From Takakia lepidozioides (Eukaryota > Streptophyta > Takakiopsida > Takakiales > Takakiaceae), in assembly GCA_030704615.1 (NCBI GenBank), contig CM060731.1:5828001-5892000 (forward strand): a DNA stretch of 64,000 bases, in the 5' to 3' direction. Both the position numbers and the translations under genes were made by a program. The notes beneath the pieces are model-generated. The model was not told where the DNA came from. It made no database searches and saw only the letters and a program-made list of their open reading frames with translations. Positions 20,201 to 32,099 of the stretch are shown here, in pieces (positions within the stretch are counted from its first letter, which is position 1; the number at the start of each line of letters is the position of its first letter).

Positions 20201-23200
20201 TGAGGCTTTTGGGAATTATTTGGAGTAGTTAAGAGGTGTTGGTTGGTTATGTTTTGATATTTAAACTGAGGCCACTATGTGTGTTGAGTCTGAGAGTGGG
20301 CAGAAGACAGATGAATTAGGTTCATCTGTGCTCAACTCTTTGTGACATCCTCTCTTTTGTTCATCTCCCCTGTATGCTCAGTTCATTTTGTCCTATGAGG
20401 GTTTTCCTGTCAGCTAACAGTTAGCTTTGTCGCATTCACCATTTTGTACATCAGGATGCATCTCTTTGTAGTGTGGTCCTTTCCAGGAAACTAGTTCTGA
20501 TTGAAATCTAAAGGCGTCTGTCTATGCAGCAAAGTGAAGACCTTTATGATCAGAAACCGGCAGAGCTTCCGCCAGAGGTGGTGGTACCATCTGCAGGGGT
20601 AGCTGTGCAGGCTGCCCCACGGACGTCACGGTTTGTGTACACTGATGACTTGGTCGTGGCCAATGGTGGCAGCAGCTCCACAACTGGTCATGTGGCAGCA
20701 CCCTCAACTGCTGGGGATTTTTTTGCTGAGTTTGGATCCATCTCTGGGGATCGCAGACTTAATGCCAACAGCCGTGCAAAGTCCCAGGTAGGACTTCACT
20801 TATTTTCAAGTGATTCCTGCTGGGTAGGGGTAATGGAGGAGTGAAGGGTACTCTTAAGAGGTTGAGTTCCTATTCAGTCTCGTGGTGCTCCAGGTTTGTG
20901 GCTCTTTTTTGATGGGGATTGTGTCTTGTTTATGAACTCAATTCGTGGAGTCCATTGTGTCCTGTGAATATTCTAGATATTGCGATATCGAACTACATAG
21001 GTCACAACATTGTTTGTCCAAGTTTTTAATGGAGTTATAAGTGGGATTGGCAGACTGAAGAGAGCAGTGAGGCCCAAAGGAAGTTTGCAAATGCCAAATC
21101 CATATCTTCTGCTCAGTTTTTTGGTGATCAGAATAAAAGTGGTGACACTGAAAATCATACACGCCTACAAAAGTTTGCTGTAAGACACTTAACTTACGTA
21201 TTTCTACCTCTCGGCTTGTTCTGGCTTTGTTTTAGTTGATGTTGTTTCCCTTGCTCTTTCAATCTCTCTCTCTCCTCATAGGTAGGTTCAGAGGTAGGTT
21301 CTGTCCCTTTTGTTCCCGCTCAAACTGGGCGCGGGGTCAATGGCCACAAGGCTACGGCAAACAACGTCTTATGAGTACAATCTCTCTCCTCATACTGCGC
21401 GAAGAGATACTTTGATCTTTGGGGGCTAGAGGCTAATGTCAGCAAATGTGCAGTGGTAGCATTCAACGACAGAGGAGAGGGAGGAAGTGATCTTAAGTGG
21501 CAGTGGGGTAGCCAAGAGATCCCAGTCCTCCCTTCCTACACTTACCTGGGCGTTGAGTTCTCCTCCAATTGTAATTGGGATGCACATATCCGGAAAGTTG
21601 TTCAAACTGGCAAGGGCAAAGCTCTGGGGCTCACTAAATTTTTCCACTGCAGAGGGGTCAACTCTGAGGTTAAGAAAACCATGCTTTGTCGCGTTATTAG
21701 ACCTGCCTTGGAGTACGGATCTGCTATATGGGTTGATAACTCCAACCAGGCTAAGTCTCTAGAATCCATTCAAGTGGGGGTGCTTAAGGAGTGTATGTCA
21801 GCATGCTCCAAAACAGCCAATGTGGCTGTTTGGGGTGAGTTTTGCGTTCCGTCCTTAAGCTCCCGACGAGATGAATTCAAGGTCAGATGGTGGGGTCAGC
21901 TGCAACATGTGCCCAACACCAGATATCCTAAGTTAATCGACTCTATATCTTGGAAACAGGACTGCCCTGTCAAACAGGCTAAGTCCTGGCAGAAGAGAGT
22001 AGAAGAGATCCTTAAGGACCTGGACCTGGATCCGCAAGTCTTGACCCTGCTGGATAAATCTGACTTAGAGGCTGTAGTGTCCTCAGCCATGTCTGTTGCC
22101 ATGAGATTGTCTGATGAAAATGAAGTTAGGCAGAAAACTTCCCTGAACTTGTTTCCAGTCTGTGACATGGGGGAGGACATCTTGGATGACCTCAAGGGTC
22201 TACCCACTCTCGGCACTAGACTGAAATTTAAACTCAGGGCAGGAAGCCTACCTTTGAACAGCAAACAGAAGCAGAGAGGAAAGGGAGAGTGCAATTGCCC
22301 GTTGTGTGGGCAATCTGAAGACAGTATTCATTTTCTGATACACTGTCCGGGGTTCTCTCACCAAAGAGACGCTCTCTTCAAATCTATTAAGGGAATTGAG
22401 CCTGTACCCCTGTTTACCAACTTTGAAAGTCTCGAGGCTGAGCCAAAAGCCCAGGCCCTCCTGAGGCCTAGTTTTTGGACAAATCACACACAGCAGATTG
22501 ATGCTTGTGTGAAGGGATTTCTAGAGGATATCTGGAAAACCCGGATTAATTCTTTATATGGAGGTAAGTCTTACTACCAACGTCAGCCCCTGACAGAGGT
22601 AGGTTCTGTCCCTTTTGTTCCCGCTCAAACTGGGCGCGGGGTCAATGGCCACAAGGCTACGGCAAACAACGTCTTATGAGTACAATCTCTCCTCATACTT
22701 CAAACTGGGCGCGGGGTCAATGGCCACAAGGCTACGGCAAACAATGTCTTATGAGTACAAATGTCTCCTCATACTAATGAAGTTAGGCAGAAAACTTCCC
22801 TGAACTTGTTTCCAGTCTGTGACATGGGGGAGGACATCATGGATGGCCTCATGGGTCTACACTCCTCGGAGTAGACTGAAATTTAAAGTCAGGGTGGGAA
22901 GCCTACCTTTGAACAGCAAACAGAAGCAGAGAGGAAAGGGAGAGTGCAATTGCCTGTAGTGTGGGCAACCTGAAGACAATATTCATTTTCTGACTCATTG
23001 TCCAGGGTTCTCTCACCAGAGAGATGCTCTCTTCAAATCTATCAAGGGAATTGTGCCTGTACCTCTGTCTACCAACTATGAAGTACTCGAGGCTGAGCCA
23101 AAAGCCCAGGCCCTTTGGGTCCTAGTTATTTGACAAAATCACACACAGCAGGTTGATGCTTGTGTGAAGGGATTTCTAGAGGATATCTGGAAAACCCGGA

Positions 23201-25097
23201 TCAATTGTTTATTCCAAGGTAAGTCTTACCAGAGGCGTCAGCCCCTGACAAAGGTAGGTTCTGTACCTCAAGGGTCTACCCACTCTCGGCACTAGACTGA
23301 AATTTAAACTCAGGGCAGGAAGCCTACCTTTGAACAGCAAACAGAAGCAGAGAGGAAAGGGAGAGTGCAATTGCCCGTTGTGTGGGCAATCTGAAGACAG
23401 TATTCATTTTCTGATACACTGTCCGGGGTTCTCTCACCAAAGAGACGCTCTCTTCAAATCTATTAAGGGAATTGTGCCTGTACCCCTGTTTACCAACTTT
23501 GAAAGTCTCGAGGCTGAGCCAAAAGCCCAGGCCCTCCTGAGGCCTAGTTTTTGGGCAAATCACACACAGCAGATTGATGCTTGTGTGAAGGGATTTCTAG
23601 AGGATATCTGGAAAACCCGGATTAATTCTTTATATGGAGGTAAGTCTTACTACCAACGTCAGCCCCTGACAGAGGTAGGTTCTGTCCCTTTTGTTCCCGC
23701 TCAAACTGGGCGCGGGGTCAATGGCCACAAGGCTACGGCAAACAACGTCTTATGAGTACAATCTCTAGGGCAAGATTTGCAGAGTTTAAATTGGATGATG
23801 GTTCCTTACTAACTGTTGCTCAAGGAAAGGCAACTGAAAACACTCATGCTCAAACCAATCGATTGACATATTACTTTCCCTAGTACATTTGAAGGATGCT
23901 CAGGAGGTACTGATCTCCTTGGCTTAGACATGTTAATGAAATGGCGTTGTTATGATGCACTTTAAATCTTATAGGATGAGGATTTGACTTTCAATCAATG
24001 TGAAATATAGCTTTGATTTTAGATTGCAATAAGGAGTAAATAAGAATTCCTCATGACATTGCGGTGTTTGTTTTTGTAGAACTCATCATCCATCTCAAGT
24101 GCTGACTTTTTTGACCGTGAAGAGGGAGCGTCAAATGGATCTGCTATTGATCTTACTGCAAGTGAGATCATGTCGAAGCTGTCAATGCAGGTAATTGTGC
24201 CCAAAGCTTGTCCATGTAGGGTCAGCAGGTTGCAAGCTGTTGTGCTGGCATGGGTTCTTAATTGGGCTTTGCTTGGTAATGTCTCACCCCATTCCATGAA
24301 ACAAACATTTCAGCAACATTATCCTTGGGTGTTTAGATTTGTTTGTTGTACTTCTCTCAAAATCATGCCAACTGGATGTACTAGGGTTCTTTCTTCCTAC
24401 ACAACCATTTAGTATGAAATTGAGAAAGTTTAGGGATGAGACAAAATGTTATTTCATCAATTGTCAAGTACACCATGGCATGTCACAATTCTTTGTCAGT
24501 GCCATAGCCTCCTGTTGCAGCACTGATGCAGTAATGGTATTATTCAAGCAGCTGCATGCAGCACTACTTTTTCTCAGCTGTAGGTATTTGTTTGGACTTC
24601 TTGTCAGAGAACCTGGAGAGTGCTATCTAATCATCTGACAAGCCTTTTCACAAATGACCTGTCCGTGCTAGCTGTAGGTTTCCTTCTAATGCTCCTTATA
24701 TTTGGGATGTCTTTTCACGTCCATATTCTTTTTGATGACTCCACATTTGCTTGTGGAGTGTCATTTGACATTCTTAAGAAGCCTAGTGTGATGCACCTCT
24801 GCTCTCACTTGGCCTCCTCCCTTCTGTCGTGCTCGTTTTTTCCACACTCCACTGATAGACTTGGTTGTAATGTCTGACTAATCTGACAGTCCTGTGTCCA
24901 ATATCTGTCTGGTGTTTTAACGAACCCCATGGCTTCAGATAGAATCTGGAAGTTTGTAGAGCAAGGCTGATGGATCGGATGGTGGCCAGGCCTCACAGGA
25001 TATGTCAACACTGAAAACCATCGCTGGACAAACTGGGAAGAAGCTGACATCTATTGCCTCCAGTCTGATTGCAGATCTGCAGGATCGTATTAGATAA
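17278..25097 (+). CDS. ARF GTPase-activating protein, ArfGAP2/3 (plant AGD8/9/10) type
   Basis: Seven exons: 17278-17346, 19171-19289, 19716-20136, 20530-20787, 21054-21179, 24080-24190, 24990-25097. All junctions are GT-AG, the phases agree, and they give 403 residues, the size of this family. The ArfGAP zinc finger is CFDC (25-28), 16 residues, CLDC (45-48), with the catalytic arginine finger in [11 protein letters not shown] (R53), then [17 protein letters not shown]. The C-terminal half has the ArfGAP2/3 motifs [34 protein letters not shown] and a final [20 protein letters not shown]-type segment. ArfGAP2/3 proteins trigger GTP hydrolysis on ARF1 at the Golgi and assist COPI coat cycling. 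The start is the only ATG in frame before the finger. The fifth intron (21180-24079) is swollen by LINE insertions. This is the best supported gene in the first half of the window. Confidence 0.95.
21290..21395 (+). mobile_element. LINE 3'-terminal fragment (unit 1)
   Basis: A copy of the LINE 3' end: GGTTCTGTCCCTTTTGTTCC through AAACTGGGCGCGGGGTCAAT, GGCTACGGCAAACAACG and TTATGAGTACAATCTC. It lies directly in front of the long LINE unit and is near-identical to the 3' ends of units 2 and 4. A CTCCTCATA motif sits on both sides of it. Confidence 0.85.
21395..22690 (+). mobile_element. LINE, 5'-truncated (unit 2), with reverse transcriptase C-terminus
   Basis: The long frame (21453-22679) begins after the catalytic YADD motif. 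It has [14 protein letters not shown], a [20 protein letters not shown] segment, [11 protein letters not shown], and ends with the [17 protein letters not shown] zinc knuckle (C-x2-C-x7-H-x4-C) typical of the C-terminus of many plant and algal LINEs. The frame is intact for 408 codons, so the insertion is recent relative to unit 3. It lies within intron 5 of the ARF-GAP gene, in the same orientation. Confidence 0.9.
21453..22679 (+). pseudogene. LINE ORF2 C-terminal fragment
   Basis: An open frame of 408 codons with no endonuclease or RT palm; it starts in the RT thumb/connection region. It contains the cysteine-histidine knuckle near residue 283 and terminates at the 3' UTR boundary, in the [18 protein letters not shown] segment. 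Truncated at the 5' end, as usual for target-primed reverse transcription. It has no promoter of its own and is spliced out with the intron. Confidence 0.85.
22700..23262 (+). mobile_element. LINE 3' fragments (unit 3), more decayed
   Basis: A 60-bp 3' end copy (22701-22762) is followed by a 5'-truncated copy starting in the [13 protein letters not shown] segment (22776). It ends at AAGGTAGGTTCTGTA with many substitutions, stops and small deletions compared with unit 2. It is the oldest-looking unit of the concatemer. Confidence 0.8.
23263..23765 (+). mobile_element. LINE 3' fragment (unit 4)
   Basis: Starts abruptly with the CCTCAAGGGTCTACCCAC segment and runs to the 3' end, nearly identical to unit 2 over the shared 500 bp. 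The ORF 23330-23755 repeats the zinc knuckle and C-terminus. The direct join to unit 3 at GTTCTGTA|CCTCAAGG has no visible target duplication. Confidence 0.85.
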
Positions 25098-25099
25098 AG

Positions 25100-26740
25100 T
25101 GTACGTGCACTGTGCGTGACACCTCTCTTCTGACTCTCTAGGACCCTGTATTCAAGGGTCTTGTTGAATGCTTGATTGATTCAACATGCTTTTGAGAGAT
25201 CTAAATGATTACTTATTACATGATCTGCTGTCTAATTGGCCACTACAACCACCCAGTGCAAAGAGGTTGACACTTGACACATCCATCTAAATGATTAAAG
25301 GAGGATGCAGAGAATGCTGACTAATGGAAGTTGCATTGAAGTGTGGGCTTTGGGAGTCTTTTCCCTTTTTATCTGTCTGCTGGCTATGATGGGAATCAAG
25401 CGGAATGTGGGGTTGCATTGTTGGTGTGCAGATTGGCGAGTTTCGGTTTTTAAAGTGAGATGGATTATGGTGGTCAGTGTTGGGTGGGGAGCAACTGGAG
25501 ACTATACTTACACAACAGACTGCAGGGAAGAGATATGCTGGATATCTATACATGTGGGATGCTGCCAATCCAGCAAGCTATATGGCCCTGATTACTGCTA
25601 GATTATGATTCTTGGAGCATTTATGTTGAATAATGGGGAGAGGCTGGTGCTGAGGGTACTGCAGCAAGCTTTCTCTGGTCCTTGCATAGCAGGGGTTGGT
25701 GTTTGTTGCTCGCCGCCCTTCATTCTAGTGCGACATATGCATCTGTTCTACCTTCCATGCTGGCCTACTCGATGTTGAGTCTTTATTGTTGCGAGAAATA
25801 TCCAATTTTCTAGTGCAAACACTCGCATGGGTTTTGCTAGTCTAGCTTGAAACACCTACCTGACTTAAGGACTATGGCATTTATGTACAGTAAAAAGACC
25901 CGGCACAAGTGGATTGTGCCGGGTAAGCAGGCGTGTGTCTGCAGCTTAAATGCCGACTTCCAGGCCCAGGTATGGGGGACCATGCTGTAACTCCATGGTT
26001 GCAGCCCTTTGCCCTCGTAACTAGGAAGGCCATGTAATGCTGCATGGGGGCCCGGGACCACTGCTACTTCCCACCCTGCTAAAAGAGTGTACTGAAAACA
26101 CAGGTCTATGAAGATACGTCGAGTACGGCTTACCACCGTTTCTTACTGTGGTGGAATCAGCAAGATAATACTTGCAATCACATATGTAGTGCTAAGGATG
26201 CAGTGGATCTGTCCAGCAGTGACAAGTGCATCATTCAAATGATTTGAGCTCATGGAAAATATCCTCAGCATTTGAGGATTGTGACCACTATTCAAAGTCT
26301 TGAGATCATGGTTTGTATTGTGCAATATGGCTCATGAAGCTGCCAACTCCTCTATATTACACATGAACCTCCAGTAGTGTATTCACATTGCAAGACCTGA
26401 CATTGCTGTACATCATATCACATCCAACACACCCAACCAAAAAGCAGTTTTGTTTGGATTAGATGAGTGCTAGTTGAATGGAGGCCCCTCTTCCTCGTCA
26501 TTCCTCAGAAGTAGGCAGCCTGATACATCACAGGAAGTGGTAACGCCACGTGAATGGATCAGAAAAACTACAAAGTTAAACGGAACCTTTTCTTGATTCC
26601 AGTAAGATTCCAAGAGCAACGCCAGATTCTGAGAAGATGCCATAGCTTGAGCAAAGTGGCGAAGGTGCGAGGTGGGCTAGAGTGTTGCTGTTGTGTGGAG
26701 TGAAGGAGGTGGAGTGGTGGTGGGTGGCTTTAGCATGCCT
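25100..26740. other. No gene recognised
   Basis: Region between the ARF-GAP gene and the Hsp20-like gene. Apart from the hairpin at 25898-25924 I see no supported feature. Confidence 0.3.
25898..25924. repeat. 11-bp perfect stem-loop, 5-nt loop
   Basis: ACCCGGCACAA, GTGGA loop, TTGTGCCGGGT. GC-rich and perfect. It lies between two genes on the plus strand, after the ARF-GAP stop. No T-tract follows, so it is not a bacterial-type terminator. Confidence 0.6.
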
Positions 26741-26770
26741 GCAACTGGTCTCTTCTAACCATCTCTGCAG

Positions 26771-29669
26771 GCCGGGGTTCCACACCAATCTGCAATTCGG
26801 CATCACCGCTAACATGGGTATGTCTCACTATGCTTGCCGGCTTCTGGAATGCTTGTGGTTCTGCAAGTATGATTGTGGAGGATAGGCCGGGGGTGCTTAG
26901 GTCTAGGTCTGAATGAATGGATTCAGGTGTCTGGGGTGCTGGCCTATTTAGTAGGTGACGTAACGCGCTCCGATAAGGATTGAATTCGGCAGGTTACAGG
27001 GGTGGTGGGAGATTCAGAGGTTTGGAGACCAATTGCTTGTGTGTGTTACTGATTGTGCACGACTGCTATACTGGTCCAATTATGGTTACTGGTATGGGCA
27101 GACTGGTTAATTGTAAGAAATAAGAGAAGCAGCAGAGTGTATTAAGGTGGGGATGCATCAATTGGTTAATGATCCTACCTTGTCTACATCAATCTTAAAG
27201 GAACTTGAGTCATGGGCATAATCTAACAATCCTTGCTTTCAGAAATTTTGGATTCCGATGACCAAATATTAGCTAGGAGTTTCGCTGGCAGGGACAAGTA
27301 AGGCCGGTGAAGGGAAAAATGAAGGGGTTGGGAAGCTGTCTTGTACAAGCTCTGGGTAGTGGCACTGACGTGTCTACTGTGTTTTGGAAAGAGTCTCGTA
27401 TTCCACTTAGTGGTTTTCTACCAAACTGTGGGTGCAATTGTTTTTAGATGAAGATGGACGAGTCTCCCTCACCTGTATAGATGTGAACACAACAGTTGAT
27501 GTGGGTTTGTGTAGGGTCGATGGATGCCATGGAACGTGGCAAGTGGCGGTTGCATCAGCTGACCGCACACTTGACCATGGATCAAGCCTCTCTTACTGCA
27601 GTGGTGAGTATACATTTGGTCCTCCAGTTTGCCCTGACCTGTGCACAGGGATGGGCACTAAGCAGAGAGATGTGAAGACCGTGGAATTCCTGCAATTGAT
27701 CTGAGCGCTGTGTCCTGTCGCTATAATTACAACATATTTTGATTCAATAGTGGAGCGAAGGGCTTGCACTTCGTAATTCTTACTCCTTTATGTCAGAAAA
27801 TAGATCTTTGGAGACTACACAAAGGAAGGTTTGATGGTGGTGAGATCACCACTGGATGCAACTTTTAATGAGCTATAACTCATGAACCTATACCCTACCC
27901 AGCTTCTGAGGCTGTTTCCTCATTCTAGTACTGGTTTGATAGCCATGCAGAAGTTGGACTTGTCAAAAGCCCGCATATTGGATGTATATGTATTGTTGCG
28001 GTACATTTGGTGGTGTGAGAATGGTTGGGGCTGGTGATGACAAGGGGTGTGGCAGGCATGCATGGGCAGTCTTCGCAGGGATGGCCGAGTGTGCTATGCA
28101 AGGCCTGCCTCTAATGATGCACAATTCATGCGCCCAGCCGCGGCAGAGGTGGGCTGCCAGATTTCTCGTTTTGTAGTTGCTTGCTTCTTCACTGCATTTC
28201 CGTGCATTTGACTCCCCGGGAGACCGCTCGTTGCCTTCTATTTGTTCTTTGTAACTGTCAAAGTACTCCAATTTGATGGGCATGGGTGTTGATTCATGAC
28301 AAAGATGGATAGTAAGGAGGGATTACATTAAGTTGGTTTGGGAGAGGTAGCTGAGGCCGTACAATCGTATTAGATTACACAGCTAAAAGACCACAGTCAC
28401 TAGTGAGGATGTGACATGGCAGGTATTACAGGTGGAACACTCTGAAGATGAGGATGACGTTCCTTTGAGTCTGCCTGTGTCAGCACTGGGGCCTGAGATG
28501 GCACAACCATCAGATGCAGATGTTGACAAGGGTGGGCCCTTATTTGGGAAGCCGGCGGCAGAAGAGGCTGACCAAGTGGGCACACCTTTATTTGCACGCA
28601 GCACAGAGCTTGTGGAAGATGACGACAAGGAGAAGGTAGCTGCAAATGCCTGGGTGACTAGTGAGCAGCCAGCCCAGCCTGCCGAGCCACAGGCTCAAGG
28701 CCTTGGTACTGATTCTTTGGCTCACAAAATTCTTATGTGAGAGGGAAACCCTTCTATGTAGGATGTAGGATGCACGAGCATTCATTGACCGCTTTAGAAT
28801 CATTTCAAGAAGCTGAGGGAGGGTCCCTTTTACATACCTCATGAACAATTTACTCCATGGAGGTACAAGCGAAAAAAAGCCCAAATTTGCAGACCCTTGA
28901 TAAAGGGAAGGTGTTGACTTTGAAATAATTCTGGAGTGAAACCAGTTCAATATGTGTATTGTAGAAATTTGGGTGCAATACAATACCCAATCAGCTCAAT
29001 TGGACAGCTAAAGAAAATGGTTTAAGCCAATGTGTGTGCAAAGTTGTGGTATGGGTAGGCTAACCAGGAGGAATGATCTGCCTTCAGGATTTCAGTGGTT
29101 TCCTCGGATGGATGTAGTGGAGTCAGGCACTGCATATGTTATCACTGTGGAACTGCCAGGGGTCAGTGTTGAGGGCATCCGCGTGGAAGTTGACCATGGC
29201 AGGTGCTTCATTTGATGTATATGTCCCACGTGATGAGTTTCGACAGTATTGTGTATGTAGATATTTGTGATTTGTCAGGCGTCAGCGTAATGGTTAAGCT
29301 TGCTGATTTGATCTCGCAAGATCATTCTTTGGTTTTCTGAGGCCTTCCACTGGTAAGCAGCTGAGGAAGTTGGTTGTGCTTTGTGTCAGCCTGGTTGTAA
29401 CTGGGAGTCGGGCAACAGATTGGTGGAAAATTCATAATGGAAATGGTGGTGTGTATCATCGACAGGAGCTCGCTCAAGGCCCCTACCGTGCTGTCTGGCG
29501 CCTACCCAAGAATGGTGACATTAGTAATATCACGGCCGAGTTCATGTAATGTGCTTTATCTCTTTCTGCCAGTAGCAAAGAAGTGTCTCGGGTCAAGATC
29601 TTGCAGGGGTGCAGTATGGTTTTGCAAATCACTAGACGAGATAATTGGAGACACTTTCTCCAGTGGTGA
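26771..29669 (+). CDS. Hsp20 / alpha-crystallin-domain-like protein gene
   Basis: The alpha-crystallin domain is spread over exons ending at 29202 (about 29068-29202), a 14-nt exon 29279-29292, 29419-29545 and 29615-29669. Together they read a PRMDVVESG-x-AYVITVELPG start with IRVEVD, then RRQRN joined to DWWKIHNGNGG, VYHRQELAQGPYRAVW, RLPKNGDISNITAEF and a LQIT end. This is the beta-sandwich layout of HSP20-like chaperones, with an ELPG strand and the A-x-F...LQI(T/V) end. Less certain upstream exons are 26771-26817 (acceptor CTGCAG, donor ATGG|GTATGT), 27448 to about 27685 (DEDGRVSLTCIDVN, in compatible phase) and the acidic 28432 to about 28720. Proteins of this plant class have a long N-terminal part, so the linking is plausible, but exon borders between 27.7 and 29.07 kb are guesses. 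The last acceptor is ambiguous (29606 or 29614); 29614 gives the canonical LQIT end. Confidence 0.62.
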
Positions 29670-29699
29670 TTGCTCGTTCTCGGCAGAGGCCTTTTGTTT

Positions 29700-31000
29700 G
29701 CACCCTGAATGTTAGGAGGAAGCCTGAATGTTGATTGTGGCTGGGTGTGGAACATGCAGTGACGGTTTTCTAAGGGTTTTGGTGCCCAAAACCAGAGTTA
29801 TCAGGTATCTTTGAGGTGTGTGGTGTAGATTGGTGAAGGATGTTCAAAACATGGCCACATATTGCAGTGGCCAGCTTGTTGTGGACTATGCATATGCCAG
29901 TCTTGCAGTATTAGTTGACTGATAGCTATATAATCAGCGAGGATGTAGTGCTCGTGCACCGTCACGATCGGCAAAGCCCTAAACTGTATCAATGTTTCTT
30001 TCCTTGTAATCCATCTGGTTTACTGTTGAAGGATTGAACTACATTGTTAGTTATTGTTGCTGACGTGTTCATATTATGCGAAGGTGGGTTGCAAGCTAGT
30101 TTCGTGCTGCTTGGATTAAGTATCACCTAAGTCGGGCCAAAATGGTGGTAAATGCCTTCGTAAAACAACGTGGAGCATGAAATTAGGCTAGGACCTGTAA
30201 GTCCCGTGTGTTTCCAGATTTGGAGGTTGCCACATGCATATTACAATTGCATAGCATGCAGTTCAATTGAATGACAGAGTAGAATTGAGTTCAAGGTGTT
30301 TCTGGAAGTTCAATTGAATTGTGCATTTTAGGTTTGTGGTCATTTGAATTGCGCATTGCCAACCATTGCCTTACTGGTATTCCCTACATGGAACAGAAAT
30401 GGAATATATGACATCAGGCACCCGCACATTATTACCTTGGAGCCCATGGCCAAGATTTCACTCGGGTCAGTCTTTGCCCCTCCCTTGGCCTCTGAACTTC
30501 ATATACTAAAAGGTTAACTGCCAGAGACCAAATGATGGGCCAACATTTAGAAACATTTCCGGTGTGCTTCTGAGTGAAGAACTAAAGATGCCCTTGACAA
30601 AAGAGGTGAGAAAAAAGAGGTGAGAAAAAGAGGCACCAGTTGGAGGTTATCAGTAGGCTCCAGTATGGACATCAAACATCTGCTCAGGATTCTACCACAT
30701 CTTCCGATGATCAATGCATGGGCTGACTCATGTTGCAATGCTCACATCATATGGAACAACTTGGAGTTCCAACCTACAGTTACCCACAAACTATTAGCTT
30801 GTGCGAGTCCAATGCCGTCTTCGAGGACTACGACTACAAGTCTGGTTCGTGCCTGAGCAATAGCATCTGCTCTTCATGGTTCCCAATTGCATGAAACACC
30901 AGGTCAATACTGAGTCATTGCACTCGATGCATATCAGATTTTTGTTTAAAAAAAATTAATAATAAAGGGAAACACCTGGGAGTGACAGCTCACAAATCAG
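29700..31000. other. No gene recognised
   Basis: I see only scattered AATTGAA/TTCAATT motifs (30245-30350) and no coding feature that can be supported. Confidence 0.3.
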
Positions 31001-31011
31001 GCCCCTTAATT

Positions 31012-31238
31012 TTTTTTTTAAATTTTTAAAGGGAAACACCTGGGAGCGCCCTTAATTATAGTGAGAGGAGAAAATAACCTCTTTCACAGTAACCGCGCCA
31101 TGGAGGCGTATAAGTGGGACACCGCCTAGGGAAGGGGGAGAAGAGAATACCACACCCGTCAAGTAGCAAGATTTGACCCCAGAATCATCTGGGTGTTAGT
31201 CAGTGCAATTAACCAACTGAGCCACTGACTGTTGGTGC
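31012..31238 (-). mobile_element. tRNA-derived SINE, copy 2
   Basis: Minus-strand head GCACCAACAGTCAGTGGCTC with box A (TGGCTCAGTTGGTTAATTGC region, 31205-31226) and box B near 31170-31180 (GGGGTCAAAT). The body is shared with copy 1 (GTGTGGTATTCTCTTCTCCC, GGTGTCCCA, GCGCGGTTACTGTGAAAGAG) and the tail is AATTAAGGG. Copy 2 carries an 8-bp difference at GTTATTTTCTCC. A GGGAAACACCTGGGAG sequence is repeated on its tail side (30968 and 31031). Confidence 0.8.
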
Positions 31239-31388
31239 ATCCCTTGAGTCCTCCTTTCTTCAGTCACATTCACATATCGTCCCTTATCAATCGTTTAGGC
31301 ATTTTTGCGCCTAATAATTATTAAAAACCAAACATACTGCTTAGGCACGTTTCTCAAACCATTTCTCACTTTCTAAGACAATACTATC

Positions 31389-31670
31389 ATCATGTCCATG
31401 AAAAATTGAACGGTAACCACCGAGACGTGCGGAGTTGGTTTGATGACAAGACCAACCCTTTCGTTGCTGATTTTCTGCACCACCCCAATGTCCGTCATGA
31501 TGCAATGGCTCTTGACAGGCTAAAAGCCTGTTGTAGTGAACGTGAGCCAGAACTGGCGACCCTTGTTTTTGTGGATAAGGGGATACACCCGAGGTGGAAA
31601 TTGGAGGACATAGTGCGATATGCACTCGAGCACAAACACCATCTCCGGAAGATGGACAAAAAGCTGTAAG
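31389..31670 (+). CDS. Unrecognised exon with strong splice donor
   Basis: An open frame reads KLNGNHRDVRSWFDDKTNP, then FLHHPNVRHDAMALDRLKAC and HPRWKLEDIVRYALEHKHHL, ending LRKMDKK directly at the consensus donor CT|GTAAGTCC (31667). Composition and donor suggest a real coding exon, either of an unrecognised gene or of an element. I do not recognise the domain. No upstream or downstream partner exon is clear; a CAG acceptor could not be placed. Confidence 0.35.
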
Positions 31671-32071
31671 TCCATCTTGGTCTTGTTTTTTTGCCCTTCC
31701 TGTTTTTTTGTGACTCTTGGTTTTTTTCGTTGCACATGCCTATAGATTAATGAGTTGTTTTAGTGGTTGTAGGTACATGCGGCAGACTGAAACCCAGTAG
31801 GAGAAGACAATATGCATGGGGAGAAGTGGTGATCTTACTCCCTATTTTTCAGGCAGATGACGATTATCACTGGGAGTATCTAGCACACTCAGATTTTTTC
31901 TGCACCTCAAATGGGAACTACGAAAAAGACATTTAACAGTTCTACATAACCAAACTTTGTCATGGACCATAATTGGGTTGAATGGGAGGGTGTGGGAAAG
32001 CTTAGATGCATAGTACAAAGGGAGATAGAAACTAGGCGAGAAGGTTGGCGATTACATCCAGCACGAGGGTA

Positions 32072-32099
32072 TAGAGAGAGAGAGAGAGAGAGAGAGAGA
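32072..32099. repeat. (GA)n microsatellite
   Basis: An uninterrupted GA dinucleotide run of about 14 units. Confidence 0.9.

Noticed and set aside
22000-22300. 132-codon minus-strand ORF opposite the LINE
   Set aside because: Shadow of the intact LINE frame on the plus strand.
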